Shown here piece after piece: positions 1-8,257 of a stretch of DNA of 64,000 nt. The notes beneath the pieces were generated by a model, which was given only the letters and a program-made list of their open reading frames with translations, ran no database searches and was not told the origin of the DNA. Position 1 is the stretch's first letter; the number at the start of each line of letters is the position of its first letter. Origin of the DNA: Thalassospira australica (GTDB lineage Bacteria; Pseudomonadota; Alphaproteobacteria; Rhodospirillales; Thalassospiraceae); NCBI RefSeq assembly GCF_000763295.1, contig NZ_JRJE01000029.1, forward strand, positions 1 through 64,000, in the 5' to 3' direction. The translations under genes were made by a program, and so were the position numbers.

Positions 1-588
1 GGTGGCAGCAAAGAAATCACCGGATCCCAGACCGACACCCTCTCCTTCGGTCAATTGGGCATCAGCGTCACGCTGAACTCCAACTTTACCGCAACCGCCA
101 CTGCGGGCGTTGATAGCGGCACAGACGCTGCAACCCTTACCATCGCAGAAGAAACCGGCCAGGCAGCACAGCTGACCTTCAAAATCGGTTCAGGTAACGT
201 TGCCGCACAGGATGACCTGACCTTCGATTTGACGGTCACCAAATCAACCACTTTGGGGTCGGGCGCTGGCTCAAACCTGTCTGATATTGCAAGCTTTGCT
301 ACGGCCGCGGATGCCAGTGCTGCAATTGAAGTTGTGGGCGACGCAATCGACCAACTGCAGACCGCACGTTCGGCAGTTGGTGTAGGTCAAAACCGCTTGG
401 ACTTTGCAGCACAGAACTTGGCTTCGTCGATTGAAAACAACGAATCGGCACGTTCAACACTGCTTGACCTTGATGTTGCTGCCGAAATGACAGCCTTCAC
501 TTCAAAGCAGATCCTGGTTCAGTCCGGTGTCGCCATGTTGGCACAGGCTAACCAGATGCCGCAGAACCTGCTGCGTCTCCTGCAGTAA
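1..588 (+). CDS. Flagellin, C-terminal part (5' end outside window)
   Basis: The frame is open from the first base and ends at TAA 586-588, so only the C-terminal 195 residues are visible. The last 85 or so residues show the flagellin C-terminal helical signature: an IDQLQTARSAVGVGQNRLDF stretch, then SSIENNESARSTLLDLDVA, ending in ANQMPQNLLRLLQ. This part packs as the D0/D1 coiled coil of the filament. The preceding Thr/Ala/Gly-rich region is the variable surface domain. It sits upstream of flaG, fliD and fliS, the usual filament-assembly set, and is followed by a strong terminator. The assignment rests on family motifs and context. Which flagellin paralogue it is cannot be told. Confidence 0.93.
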   Translation, partial: GGSKEITGSQTDTLSFGQLGISVTLNSNFTATATAGVDSGTDAATLTIAEETGQAAQLTFKIGSGNVAAQDDLTFDLTVTKSTTLGSGAGSNLSDIASFATAADASAAIEVVGDAIDQLQTARSAVGVGQNRLDFAAQNLASSIENNESARSTLLDLDVAAEMTAFTSKQILVQSGVAMLAQANQMPQNLLRLLQ

Positions 589-601
589 TCCGGATATCCG
601 T

Positions 602-633
602 AATGAGATGAGGGGTTTTCCCTCATCTCATTT
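602..633 (+). terminator. Terminator-like hairpin after flagellin
   Basis: A perfect 13-bp stem (602-614 with 620-632) with a 5-nt loop starts 14 nt after the flagellin stop. The T-run is short, so this may be a terminator or a 3' mRNA-stabilising hairpin. It separates the abundant flagellin message from flaG. Confidence 0.75.
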
Positions 634-672
634 CCGGATTAACCTTTGCCTTCGGTGGCATAGGAGGGTCAG

Positions 673-1035
673 ATGGAACTCACGACAAACACACTTAATT
701 CCAGTAATGCTACGGCTCAGAACAGCAAGCCTTCCGTTACAGTCCCTTCTGCGCCCGCAAGTTCCCCTTTGCAACAGTTCGAAACGGCAACTTCCAACTC
801 CGGTAACCAGGCTTCAAAACTTCAAGCCGCGCTTAGCAAGCTGGATATTCCGGAAATTGCAAGTAACGATGCTCGTGTTGAATTGAACTTCAATCAGGAT
901 ACTGGGCGTGTTGTTGCAAAGATCACTGATCGCGCAAGCGGTGAAGTCCTGCGCGAACTGCCGTCCAAAGAACTACAGCAGCTGTTTTCCCAGATGCGCG
1001 AATATCTGGGTAGCTTCGTGGACGAAGAAATTTAA
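673..1035 (+). CDS. flaG: FlaG-family flagellar protein
   Basis: This 120-residue protein has a Ser/Asn/Thr-rich N-terminus (about residues 1-55). A FlaG domain follows (about 56-120), with the typical pattern of a beta strand carrying VELNFNQDTGRVVAKI, then VLRELPSKELQQLFSQMREY. FlaG proteins influence filament length and stability, but their mechanism is poorly understood. The start is supported by AGGAGG at 662-667, 5 nt upstream of the ATG. It lies between the flagellin gene and fliD, which is its common position. The sigma-54 promoter for fliD lies just after its stop. Confidence 0.9.
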   Translation: MELTTNTLNSSNATAQNSKPSVTVPSAPASSPLQQFETATSNSGNQASKLQAALSKLDIPEIASNDARVELNFNQDTGRVVAKITDRASGEVLRELPSKELQQLFSQMREYLGSFVDEEI

Positions 1036-1056
1036 CCAAGCGATCGGGCACCAGTT

Positions 1057-1072
1057 AGGCACACTTCTTGCT
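1057..1072 (+). promoter_or_regulatory. Sigma-54 (RpoN) promoter upstream of fliD
   Basis: AGGCACACTTCTTGCT places GG at 1058-1059 and GC at 1070-1071 with exactly 10 bases between them, and carries the GGCAC and TTGCT blocks of the -24/-12 consensus. Transcription would start near 1083, giving a leader of about 65 nt to the fliD ATG. The FlbD-type activator encoded at 12632 is the likely regulator (inference). Confidence 0.75.
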
Positions 1073-1146
1073 GTCAGTTTATGAGAGCACTATAGTTCGA
1101 CAATCAGTCACAGATGCCGACTGCGGATGCCCAGGGAGCTAAACCG

Positions 1147-2922
1147 ATGAGCAGCTTGAATCTTAACAACATCTATGTTGGCGAAAATGGCCGTGTCCAG
1201 TTGTCTGGTGGCTCGTCTAACATCGATTTCGTCGACACTGTCGACCAGATGATTGCTGCCCGCCGCATTCCGGCAGACAGTCTGGAAAAACGTATAGAAG
1301 AAAACGACGAAAAGCTTGTCGCACTCAAAGAATTGCAGACACTTTTCGGAACGCTTAAAGATTCTGTGGCCAACCTCTACGGTGCCACAAGTTTTGACAA
1401 TTCGAAAAATATCTTCGAAGCAAAACAGATTTTTGCCTCCTCCAATGGGACTGATGCTGGGTCGCTAATCGGTGTTGTGGCATCCAACGCTGCAGAAACC
1501 GGCAGCTACACGTTCGAAATTGATCAGGTTGCCAGCAAACACAAGCTTTCCAGCAATACTCAGGCTGTGGCATCTGGTGCCGATGTTACCGGATTGACAG
1601 GTACAGGTGAATTCACTGTTACAGGTGGCGTCGGCAGCTCTAGCATCACAGTAAATGCCGGTGACACGCTTGAGGATATCCGCAACAAAATCAATAACGT
1701 CAAAGAAAGTACGGGCGTACAGGCTTCTGTGGTCAAAGTATCAGATACCGAAAGTACGATCATATTCACATCGACTGAAGAAGGTGTCGATAACCGAATG
1801 TCATTTAGCGACGACACCGGCTCAATTCTTCAGAACCTTGGTGTGCTAACCGATGCCACGACGATTAATGCAGGCAATGTCATTGATAATGGCAATGATG
1901 CGATGATCCAGTTGGATGGCATTTCTGTTACCCGTGGATCAAACGAATTTTCCGATTTGATAGAAGGTCTGACGATCAATCTCTATGATGCAGAACCAGG
2001 TACAGAAGTAACGATTGGAATCGAGCAAGATCTTAACCAAGCTAAAACAGCAATACTTGACTTCGTTGATGCTTACAATGCAGTCCAGTCGTTCATAAAT
2101 GAGAAAACCTATGTGGACCCGACAACGGGCGAGTCTTCTGAAGATGCTACCCTGGTAGGTAACACATCGGTCAAAAGTATCGAGTCTGCTCTGCAACAAC
2201 TCGCTGGCTCGTTCGCTGCTGGTGTTACCGACCAGGTAGACCAGGATGACTATACAGTGCTGGCCGAAATCGGGATCGAATTTGCAGAGTTTGGCGCAAG
2301 TTCCGATCCCTCCCTTGAAAAGACTCTGCAGCTTGATGAAACAGCTTTAAACGAAGCATTGTTAAACAATCCAAGGGAAGTGATGGAGCTTTTCTTGTTC
2401 CGTGGTAAATCGGATAATTCCGATGTAACCATGACAAATTTCAGCAGCCAAACCAGTGCAGGGGAGTACGTGTTTAACATTGACGCCTCCGCTGGTGTAA
2501 TCAATAGCGTCACTTACGATATATTCGATACTGACGGAAATGTTGTTGAGACAGGCGTAAACGCAACTGTAAACGGGAACTCCATCACAACAGAAGATGG
2601 TTTGCGCGTATTCTATAGTGGTGATGGAAATGCGGCCGATACTGCAACGCTAAATACCAGTATCGGGATTGGCGCCCAGTTCCATTTTCAACTTGAATCA
2701 ATGCTGGATAGCGAAAATGGTACCCTTACCCAAGCTATCTCGGAACTTGAGACCAAGAACACCTCTTATGAAGAGAAAATCGATCAGCTTGATGAGCGGC
2801 TTGAGCGACAACGCGAAGTGCTGATGGATAAGTTCATTGCCATGGAAACGGCGCTGGCAAAAATGAAAAACATTCAAAGTTCTCTCGATGAATTGATGGC
2901 TGCAGGCAAAGAAAGTAGTTAA
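1147..2922 (+). CDS. fliD: Flagellar hook-associated protein 2 / filament cap
   Basis: This 591-residue protein is FliD, the pentameric cap that folds flagellin at the filament tip. The N-terminal FliD_N region has the IDFVDTVDQMIAARRIPADS motif and a long heptad stretch. The middle holds repeated Thr/Gly/Asp-rich beta domains (two sections typed by 'VNAGDTLEDIRNKIN'). The C-terminus is a coiled coil (about residues 535-585) ending in helices for D0. An in-frame ATG at 1114 has no ribosome site, whereas the ATG at 1147 has AGGGAG at 1132-1137, so 1147 was chosen. A sigma-54 promoter lies about 75 bp upstream, and fliS follows after 57 bp. Confidence 0.93.
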   Translation: MSSLNLNNIYVGENGRVQLSGGSSNIDFVDTVDQMIAARRIPADSLEKRIEENDEKLVALKELQTLFGTLKDSVANLYGATSFDNSKNIFEAKQIFASSNGTDAGSLIGVVASNAAETGSYTFEIDQVASKHKLSSNTQAVASGADVTGLTGTGEFTVTGGVGSSSITVNAGDTLEDIRNKINNVKESTGVQASVVKVSDTESTIIFTSTEEGVDNRMSFSDDTGSILQNLGVLTDATTINAGNVIDNGNDAMIQLDGISVTRGSNEFSDLIEGLTINLYDAEPGTEVTIGIEQDLNQAKTAILDFVDAYNAVQSFINEKTYVDPTTGESSEDATLVGNTSVKSIESALQQLAGSFAAGVTDQVDQDDYTVLAEIGIEFAEFGASSDPSLEKTLQLDETALNEALLNNPREVMELFLFRGKSDNSDVTMTNFSSQTSAGEYVFNIDASAGVINSVTYDIFDTDGNVVETGVNATVNGNSITTEDGLRVFYSGDGNAADTATLNTSIGIGAQFHFQLESMLDSENGTLTQAISELETKNTSYEEKIDQLDERLERQREVLMDKFIAMETALAKMKNIQSSLDELMAAGKESS

Positions 2923-2979
2923 CTTTTGCCCTTCAGACATGCAAACTGATAAGACGCACCGCTTTTCGAGGAGTGTCGC

Positions 2980-3498
2980 ATGAACGAACACGCCGCCCAT
3001 ACCTATAAACAACAACAGGTGAACACCGCCTCTCCGGCGAAAATGGTGTTTATGCTGTATGAAAAAACCTTATCTCGACTGCAAGAAGCAATAAATGCGA
3101 TCGAGAAGAATGACATTCAGGGCCGCTGCAACGCGAACTCTAGCGCACAGGAACTTTTGGCGCACCTCTCAAACACACTTGATATGGACCAGGGTGGGGA
3201 AATTGCCGCCAACCTTGAACAGATCTATATGCATTGTCTGGTGCGTTTGATGGATGTTGACCGTCATAACGACGCAAGTGCAGCAGAAGAAGTCATTACC
3301 CTGCTAAAACCTTTGCGTGATTCCTGGTCAGAACTTGCAGAGAAAAGTGAAGGTGAACTGCGCCAAGCGATGATGTCTGCGCAACAGCCTCAACCCGCAC
3401 AGGCAAATGCGTCAGGCTCCGGCTCCGCCTATCCCGGCACCACAGAAAAAACCGAAGAACCGCAGCCGCCGAAATCCGGCGTATCGATCTCGGCTTAA
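2980..3498 (+). CDS. fliS: Flagellin export chaperone FliS
   Basis: FliS binds the flagellin C-terminus in the cytoplasm and holds it unfolded until export. The first 130 or so residues show the four-helix FliS fold: the YKQQQVNTASPAKMVFMLYE start is the family signature, followed by an ELLAHLSNTLDM helix. At 172 residues it is longer than the usual 125-140. The extra C-terminal tail is rich in Pro, Gln, Gly and Ser and looks disordered. GAGGAG lies 6 nt before the ATG. It is placed directly after fliD and before a terminator. Confidence 0.92.
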   Translation: MNEHAAHTYKQQQVNTASPAKMVFMLYEKTLSRLQEAINAIEKNDIQGRCNANSSAQELLAHLSNTLDMDQGGEIAANLEQIYMHCLVRLMDVDRHNDASAAEEVITLLKPLRDSWSELAEKSEGELRQAMMSAQQPQPAQANASGSGSAYPGTTEKTEEPQPPKSGVSISA

Positions 3499-3533
3499 AA
3501 CCTCAGAGACTGAACTACTCTTAGCCCAATCAC

Positions 3534-3568
3534 ACAAAGGCCTTTGCAAAAGCGAAGGCCTTTGTCGT
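3534..3568 (+). terminator. Terminator-like hairpin after fliS
   Basis: An 11-bp inverted repeat (3534-3544 with 3555-3565, loop 10 nt) built around AAGGCCTT lies 36 nt after the fliS stop. The T-run is weak, so termination efficiency is uncertain. Confidence 0.6.
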
Positions 3569-3717
3569 TCCAACCAGTTTCTTTAGAAACCCATGCCTCC
3601 TTTATCCGGCGCATTTTGCCTGCCCCTGCGACAAGTCCCTCGCGGCAAAAATTGCCCTGCAACAGGAACGCCCGGCTAACCTCCTGAAAATATGTAGAGT
3701 TCGTTAATTTTCTAAAC

Positions 3718-3733
3718 TGGCCCAGCACTTGCA
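3718..3733 (+). promoter_or_regulatory. Sigma-54 (RpoN) promoter upstream of fliK
   Basis: TGGCCCAGCACTTGCA has GG at 3719-3720 and GC at 3731-3732, separated by exactly 10 bases, with the TGGC and TTGCA blocks of the -24/-12 consensus. The predicted start near 3744 gives a 25-nt leader to the fliK ATG at 3769. It would drive the fliK-flgD-flgE hook operon. Confidence 0.8.
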
Positions 3734-3768
3734 CATGTTCTGACACTGCTTCCAAAAGGACCAAGGTC

Positions 3769-5382
3769 ATGAACAGCTCTGCGATTACAAATAATATTTT
3801 GCCAACTGTCTCCGTTCCCGGCGCAACTTCCAGCGAAAGCAAGGGTTCCGGCTTTGGTGACATCATGGCATCGATCACAGATAACTGGTCTGAGCATAGC
3901 CAGCAGGTTAAATATGACGCGGCAAAATCTGCCCAGAGCGCACGCGAAGAAGACCGTGCCAATCTTGAAGCCGAAAGAGCTGCGCAAAGCAAACATCAGC
4001 CAGATGACCGTCCGGATGATATCGCACACGATGATTTCGATGATCATGCCCGTCATGACGATGAACCGCGTGCTGACGATCCACAAAATGTGGAAGCAAA
4101 ACATTCTGACGATGATCCAGCAGCACATGAAGACACTCACCACGCTGAAAACAATGGCGGCGAACGTGATGCTGATGCCTCCTCCGAGGACAATGCACAA
4201 GACACGGCATCCTCTGATGATGACACTGCAAACTCAGATGGTTCTTCCGATGATACACTTGCTGCAGATGGCATGGTTGATCCCAACCAACCTGCACAGT
4301 CAATTCCCCTTCCCGGCTCCCCTGAGGCACTAGAACTTGCCAAGGCACAGCCTGCAGGAGCGCAGGTCGCCGGAGCAGCAGCAGTCAACACCCCGGCTAC
4401 GGCAAATGGTCAGGGCAATGTGAACCCATTGAACGGTGCGGCCGCAGCAGATGCCACGACCGATGGCCTGATGAGTTCAACCGCACTTTCACAGCCCGCT
4501 GCGGCGTCATCGGCCAAAATGGCATTGAACGGTGCTGAAACAGACACCGGTGACACATTGACCTCTGACAAGTTTCTGTCACGGGTTGTTGATTCCATGA
4601 CCGGTGATGCCAAAGCCAAATCCGATGTTAACGCGGCAACCAACACGACCATCAATGGTCAAGCCGCAAATACCAATCAGCAGGCCAATGCAACCAACCC
4701 GGCACAAACTGCCCAGGCCGCACAAACTGCCCAGGCCGCACAGCAGGCAATGGCAACAGCAGCTGGCTCACAGAACCTACAAAACACCGCGCCTGCGCCG
4801 CAAAACACCGCCGCAAACGGTGCGGTAACAGCAACCGGTGGCAGCGAAGCCACTGCCCAAGGCGCAAACGGACAAATCAACAGCACAAACAACCTGCTGC
4901 AAACCAACTCAGGCGGCCAAACAGCGCAGACCGCACGTCAGGCCCCGGCACAACAGGTGCAGCAACAGGTCGCCGTTTCAATCCGCAACGCCGCAAGCGA
5001 AGGTGTCGACAAGATTTCCGTCCAACTCCGTCCGGAACATCTTGGACGCGTGGATGTGAAAATGGAAATCGGTCAAGACGGCCGGATCCAGGGTGTTATT
5101 CAGGCCGATACGCGTGAAACGCTTGATATGTTGCGTCAGGACTCGCGCGCCTTGCAGCAGGCCCTGAAAGACGCCGGACTGAATGCAGACAGTCAAAGCT
5201 TTACCTTCGAACACAGAAATGAAGGTGGCCAAGGTCAGGATGGCAACGGCCAATCGCATGCAACCGCTGATCAGGGCAGCAGCCCGGACGACGGTGACGT
5301 CTTGAGTGGAACCGAACTCGCCGAACATGTCGCAATTGGCTATGGGATCAATCCCAATGGCCTTGTCGACATCCGGATTTAA
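3769..5382 (+). CDS. fliK: Flagellar hook-length control protein FliK
   Basis: This 537-residue exported ruler protein measures hook length and switches export specificity through its C-terminal domain. The C-terminal Flg_hook domain (about residues 400-490) shows the family pattern VQLRPEHLGRVDVKMEIGQD and later LRQALKDAGL-like helices. Residues about 75-165 are strikingly rich in Asp and His, and residues 200-395 in Ala, Gln, Asn and Thr, as expected for a disordered ruler. A short in-frame tandem duplication occurs inside that segment (4702-4737). A sigma-54 promoter lies just upstream. flgD and flgE follow in the same operon. Confidence 0.9.
   Translation: MNSSAITNNILPTVSVPGATSSESKGSGFGDIMASITDNWSEHSQQVKYDAAKSAQSAREEDRANLEAERAAQSKHQPDDRPDDIAHDDFDDHARHDDEPRADDPQNVEAKHSDDDPAAHEDTHHAENNGGERDADASSEDNAQDTASSDDDTANSDGSSDDTLAADGMVDPNQPAQSIPLPGSPEALELAKAQPAGAQVAGAAAVNTPATANGQGNVNPLNGAAAADATTDGLMSSTALSQPAAASSAKMALNGAETDTGDTLTSDKFLSRVVDSMTGDAKAKSDVNAATNTTINGQAANTNQQANATNPAQTAQAAQTAQAAQQAMATAAGSQNLQNTAPAPQNTAANGAVTATGGSEATAQGANGQINSTNNLLQTNSGGQTAQTARQAPAQQVQQQVAVSIRNAASEGVDKISVQLRPEHLGRVDVKMEIGQDGRIQGVIQADTRETLDMLRQDSRALQQALKDAGLNADSQSFTFEHRNEGGQGQDGNGQSHATADQGSSPDDGDVLSGTELAEHVAIGYGINPNGLVDIRI
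4702..4737 (+). repeat. Tandem 18-bp duplication inside fliK
   Basis: Two identical head-to-tail copies of an 18-bp unit starting GCACAAACTGCC (4702-4719 and 4720-4737), followed by a partial third. They encode two copies of a six-residue Ala/Gln/Thr unit in the ruler region, so copy-number change would alter ruler length in frame. Confidence 0.85.
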
Positions 5383-5402
5383 GAAGGTAAAGGGACAATC
5401 CC

Positions 5403-6161
5403 ATGACCGTTTCATCCCTGACCAATGTTGGACTATCACAGGCAGATACAAATGCCGCGTCCAGCAGCTCTTCCAGTCAGCTGGCCCAGAACTTCGATAC
5501 GTTTTTGATCCTGCTCACGACGCAGCTCAAGAATCAGGACCCGACCTCGCCGATGGAAAGTGATAAATTCACCGACCAGCTAAGCCAGTTCGCCCAGGTT
5601 GAGCAAGGCATTCAGAGCAACAAAAACCTTGAAGACCTTATTGCGATGCAAGGTCAGCAACGTCAGCTTTCCGCACTGTCCTATGTCGGTGCTGAAATCG
5701 AAGCCGTTGGCGATACCAACTGGCTCGAAGAAGGTGAAGAGCTCACCTACAAATACAACGTTTCGCCGGAAGTTCCGCGTCTGCAGCTGCAGATTCAGGA
5801 TCAAAATGGCGCAACGATCTACTCCGAAGAACATACCGACATTTCCGGCCTCCAGACCTTTACCTGGGACGGTAAGAACAACAGTGGCGTTGAACAGGAC
5901 GAAGGTGCCTACACGCTGGTTGTCAAACCGCTGGCTGCAAATGGCGATACCTTTGCCGATGAAGACGGCGATCCGGCATCTGTTGCGATCGGCATCATCG
6001 GTTCTGTCGATAGCGTCGATATTGGCGATAGCGACATTTACCTCCGCATTGGTGACGTTTCTGTACCGTTCTCGACACTTACCAACGTGAAGTTGGGCGC
6101 GAGCGGAACTGAAACAGCCGATGACGGTTCCGGAAGTGACGAGCAGGAAGAAGCTGCCTAA
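5403..6161 (+). CDS. flgD: Flagellar hook assembly (capping) protein FlgD
   Basis: FlgD caps the growing hook and is needed for polymerisation of FlgE. This 252-residue protein has the conserved N-terminal motif QNFDTFLILLTTQLKNQDP followed by DKFTDQLSQFAQVEQG (about residues 28-72). A C-terminal beta-rich FlgD Ig-like/Tudor region holds a WDGKNNSG block (about 155-162). The tail is acidic and Glu/Asp-rich. It starts 20 bp after fliK with AAGGGA upstream and is followed by flgE after 50 bp, so the three genes form a hook operon. Confidence 0.93.
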   Translation: MTVSSLTNVGLSQADTNAASSSSSSQLAQNFDTFLILLTTQLKNQDPTSPMESDKFTDQLSQFAQVEQGIQSNKNLEDLIAMQGQQRQLSALSYVGAEIEAVGDTNWLEEGEELTYKYNVSPEVPRLQLQIQDQNGATIYSEEHTDISGLQTFTWDGKNNSGVEQDEGAYTLVVKPLAANGDTFADEDGDPASVAIGIIGSVDSVDIGDSDIYLRIGDVSVPFSTLTNVKLGASGTETADDGSGSDEQEEAA

Positions 6162-6211
6162 GGGCATTCATCCGGATTTGATCAACAACCTGTAAATGCA
6201 GGAGAATAAAA

Positions 6212-7951
6212 ATGAGCCTCTTTGGTGCAATGATTTCCGGTGTTTCCGGCCTGAATGCGCAGTCTCAGAATCTGGGCGTCATCTCGGACAACATCTCGAA
6301 CCTTAATACCGTTGGCTACAAGGGTACCATTGGTCGTTTCTCGACCCTGGTGACCGAATCAGCCACCGATACGCGCTATACGCCGGGTGGTGTTCGTTTC
6401 CACCCGACGGCCCTGATCAGTAAGCAAGGCTTGCTGCAGGCAACATCATCCACAACGGCTGCGGCCATTTCGGGTGATGGTTTCTTCATCGTGCGTTCCA
6501 ACGCAAACCCGGGTACGAACGATGAATTGTTCTTCACCCGCGCCGGTGACTTCAAACCCGATGATGACGGTTATTTGCGCAACACCGCAGGTTACTATGT
6601 TCAGGGTTGGGCAACCGACCGTGAAGGCAACCTTCAGGATGCCAACGGCAATGCCACGACGTCAAACAGCTCGGCAATTACCGATCTTCAGGTTCTTGAT
6701 ATCAACTCGATCCTGACGGCTGCCGCCTCGACCACAAATATCGAATTCGGCGCCAACCTGAACTCGGATGAAACCGCAGTTACCGGCGGCACTGCCACAT
6801 CGACGACCGTCGGTATCGACTATGACACGACCGATTTGACGGGCCTTGCCGGCATCGCCAACGGTGATCAATTCACGATCACCCATGATGGCACCACCAG
6901 CACGATCACCATCAACACAGGTGATACATTGGAAGATCTGGCTGCCGCGATCAGTGCGGTTACCGGTATCGATGCCACCACGACTACAACCGGCACGAAC
7001 GACACCTTAACACTTACCGGCGCCTTTGCCGATCAGGGCGTCACCTTTGCCAACGCGGCCGGCACACCATTGACGGCCCTTGGTATTCCGGGTGTTCCGG
7101 GCACCCTTGCCCCGACCTATACTGCGGGTAACTTGGCAACTGGCACCGTTGCCGAAGACAATAGCATGCCGGTAACCATTTATGACTCCCTGGGTTCGGC
7201 CCATACCGTCAACTTGCAGGTTGTCAAACTTGGCCAGAACCGTTGGGGGTTTGAGCTGACCGGCAACACGACCACCGGCGAGCTTGACGCAACCGATCAT
7301 CCGAGCGGCCTTATCCAGGCAGGTACCATCACCTTTGATGGTTCAGGCAACCTTCAGACCTTTGACGGTGTTGTCGCAACCGTCGCGGGTGTAAACGTTG
7401 GCACAGCCGGTGATTTGACCGATGCCGATATCTCCGCTGAATGGACGAATGGTGCCGATGACAGTGCCATCAACCTCGACTTCGGCACAATCGGCCTGGG
7501 CAACGGTATTACGCAGTTTGCTGCCGGCTCAGATGCCAATGGTAACCTTGTCAATTACACCACCCACTTCATCAACCAGAACGGCGCACAGGCCGGCACC
7601 ATGGTGAACTATGCGCTGACCGAGGAAGGCTTCCTGCAGGTCGAATTCGCCAACGGCGTCAAACGTCCGGTGTACAAGTTGGCAATCGCCACCTTCGAAG
7701 CCCCTGATGAAATGGAAAACCATACCGGCAACGTATATCGCCAGACTCGAGAATCCGGTGATTACCTGCTGCGCGAACCGGGATTGAACGGTGCGGGTAA
7801 CGTTGTGGCATCTGCACTTGAAGGGTCGAACGTCGATCTGGGTGAGGAATTCACCAACATGATCGTGACCCAACGCGCATATTCCGCAAACACCAAAACG
7901 ATCACTACGACCGATGAGATGCTCGACGAGCTGATCCGGGTCAAACGGTAA
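6212..7951 (+). CDS. flgE: Flagellar hook protein FlgE
   Basis: This 579-residue protein is the structural subunit of the hook. The N-terminus carries the rod/hook/filament signature SGLNAQSQNLGVISDNISNL and NTVGYKG. The C-terminus carries ALEGSNVDLGEEFTNMIVTQ and RAYSANTKTITTTDEML. These form the D0 core. The large central part is a Thr/Asp/Gly-rich set of beta domains, making it longer than the roughly 400 residues of enteric FlgE but ordinary for alphaproteobacteria. AGGAG lies 8 nt before the start. Two hairpins follow the gene. Confidence 0.94.
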   Translation: MSLFGAMISGVSGLNAQSQNLGVISDNISNLNTVGYKGTIGRFSTLVTESATDTRYTPGGVRFHPTALISKQGLLQATSSTTAAAISGDGFFIVRSNANPGTNDELFFTRAGDFKPDDDGYLRNTAGYYVQGWATDREGNLQDANGNATTSNSSAITDLQVLDINSILTAAASTTNIEFGANLNSDETAVTGGTATSTTVGIDYDTTDLTGLAGIANGDQFTITHDGTTSTITINTGDTLEDLAAAISAVTGIDATTTTTGTNDTLTLTGAFADQGVTFANAAGTPLTALGIPGVPGTLAPTYTAGNLATGTVAEDNSMPVTIYDSLGSAHTVNLQVVKLGQNRWGFELTGNTTTGELDATDHPSGLIQAGTITFDGSGNLQTFDGVVATVAGVNVGTAGDLTDADISAEWTNGADDSAINLDFGTIGLGNGITQFAAGSDANGNLVNYTTHFINQNGAQAGTMVNYALTEEGFLQVEFANGVKRPVYKLAIATFEAPDEMENHTGNVYRQTRESGDYLLREPGLNGAGNVVASALEGSNVDLGEEFTNMIVTQRAYSANTKTITTTDEMLDELIRVKR

Positions 7952-7960
7952 TTGATATCC

Positions 7961-7988
7961 GTTTCAGGGCGTTAAGCCGCCCTGAAAC
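7961..7988 (+). terminator. Hairpin directly after flgE
   Basis: Perfect 11-bp stem (7961-7971 with 7978-7988) and 6-nt loop, starting 9 nt after the stop. There is no T-run, so it probably acts together with the second hairpin at 8010, or as a 3' stabiliser. Confidence 0.6.
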
Positions 7989-8009
7989 ACATTGCACCAA
8001 TACAGACTC

Positions 8010-8037
8010 GCCCGGCATTTTTGCCGGGCTTCTTTTT
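8010..8037 (+). terminator. Rho-independent terminator after flgE
   Basis: GC-rich 8-bp stem (8010-8017 with 8022-8029), TTTT loop, then TTCTTTTT. This is a canonical intrinsic terminator closing the hook operon. Confidence 0.88.
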
Positions 8038-8257
8038 GGCCATATGACTTACTACATAAAGATGAGAAAACAACAGTCATCAATTATCCAAATGATTCAA
8101 ATCGCTGGTGAATTTAAATCCGATGACTGGGCAAAAATTGCCGGTTGTTAACCTGTTCTTCAACATGGAGAACTATTCGTTGTTGATGCTGGTCGTATTC
8201 CGTATGGACCGATCGGCATTGGGACAGTGGTGAAATTTCGTTTCGGAGCAGTCGAAC
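8038..8257 (+). promoter_or_regulatory. Intergenic region upstream of fliF
   Basis: About 220 bp, AT-rich in its first half. It holds a near-consensus CtrA box (TTAA at 8148-8151, seven bases, TTCA at 8159-8162; 7 of 8 positions). It also holds a sigma-54-like element at 8128-8141 whose GG-GC spacing is 9 instead of 10. It is the likely promoter region of the fliF operon, but which sigma factor is used cannot be decided from the sequence. Confidence 0.4.

Noticed and set aside
8128-8141. Sigma-54-like element upstream of fliF (TGGGCAAAAATTGC)
   Set aside because: GG and GC are separated by 9 bases, while sigma-54 promoters need 10. Kept only as a remark in the fliF upstream region.
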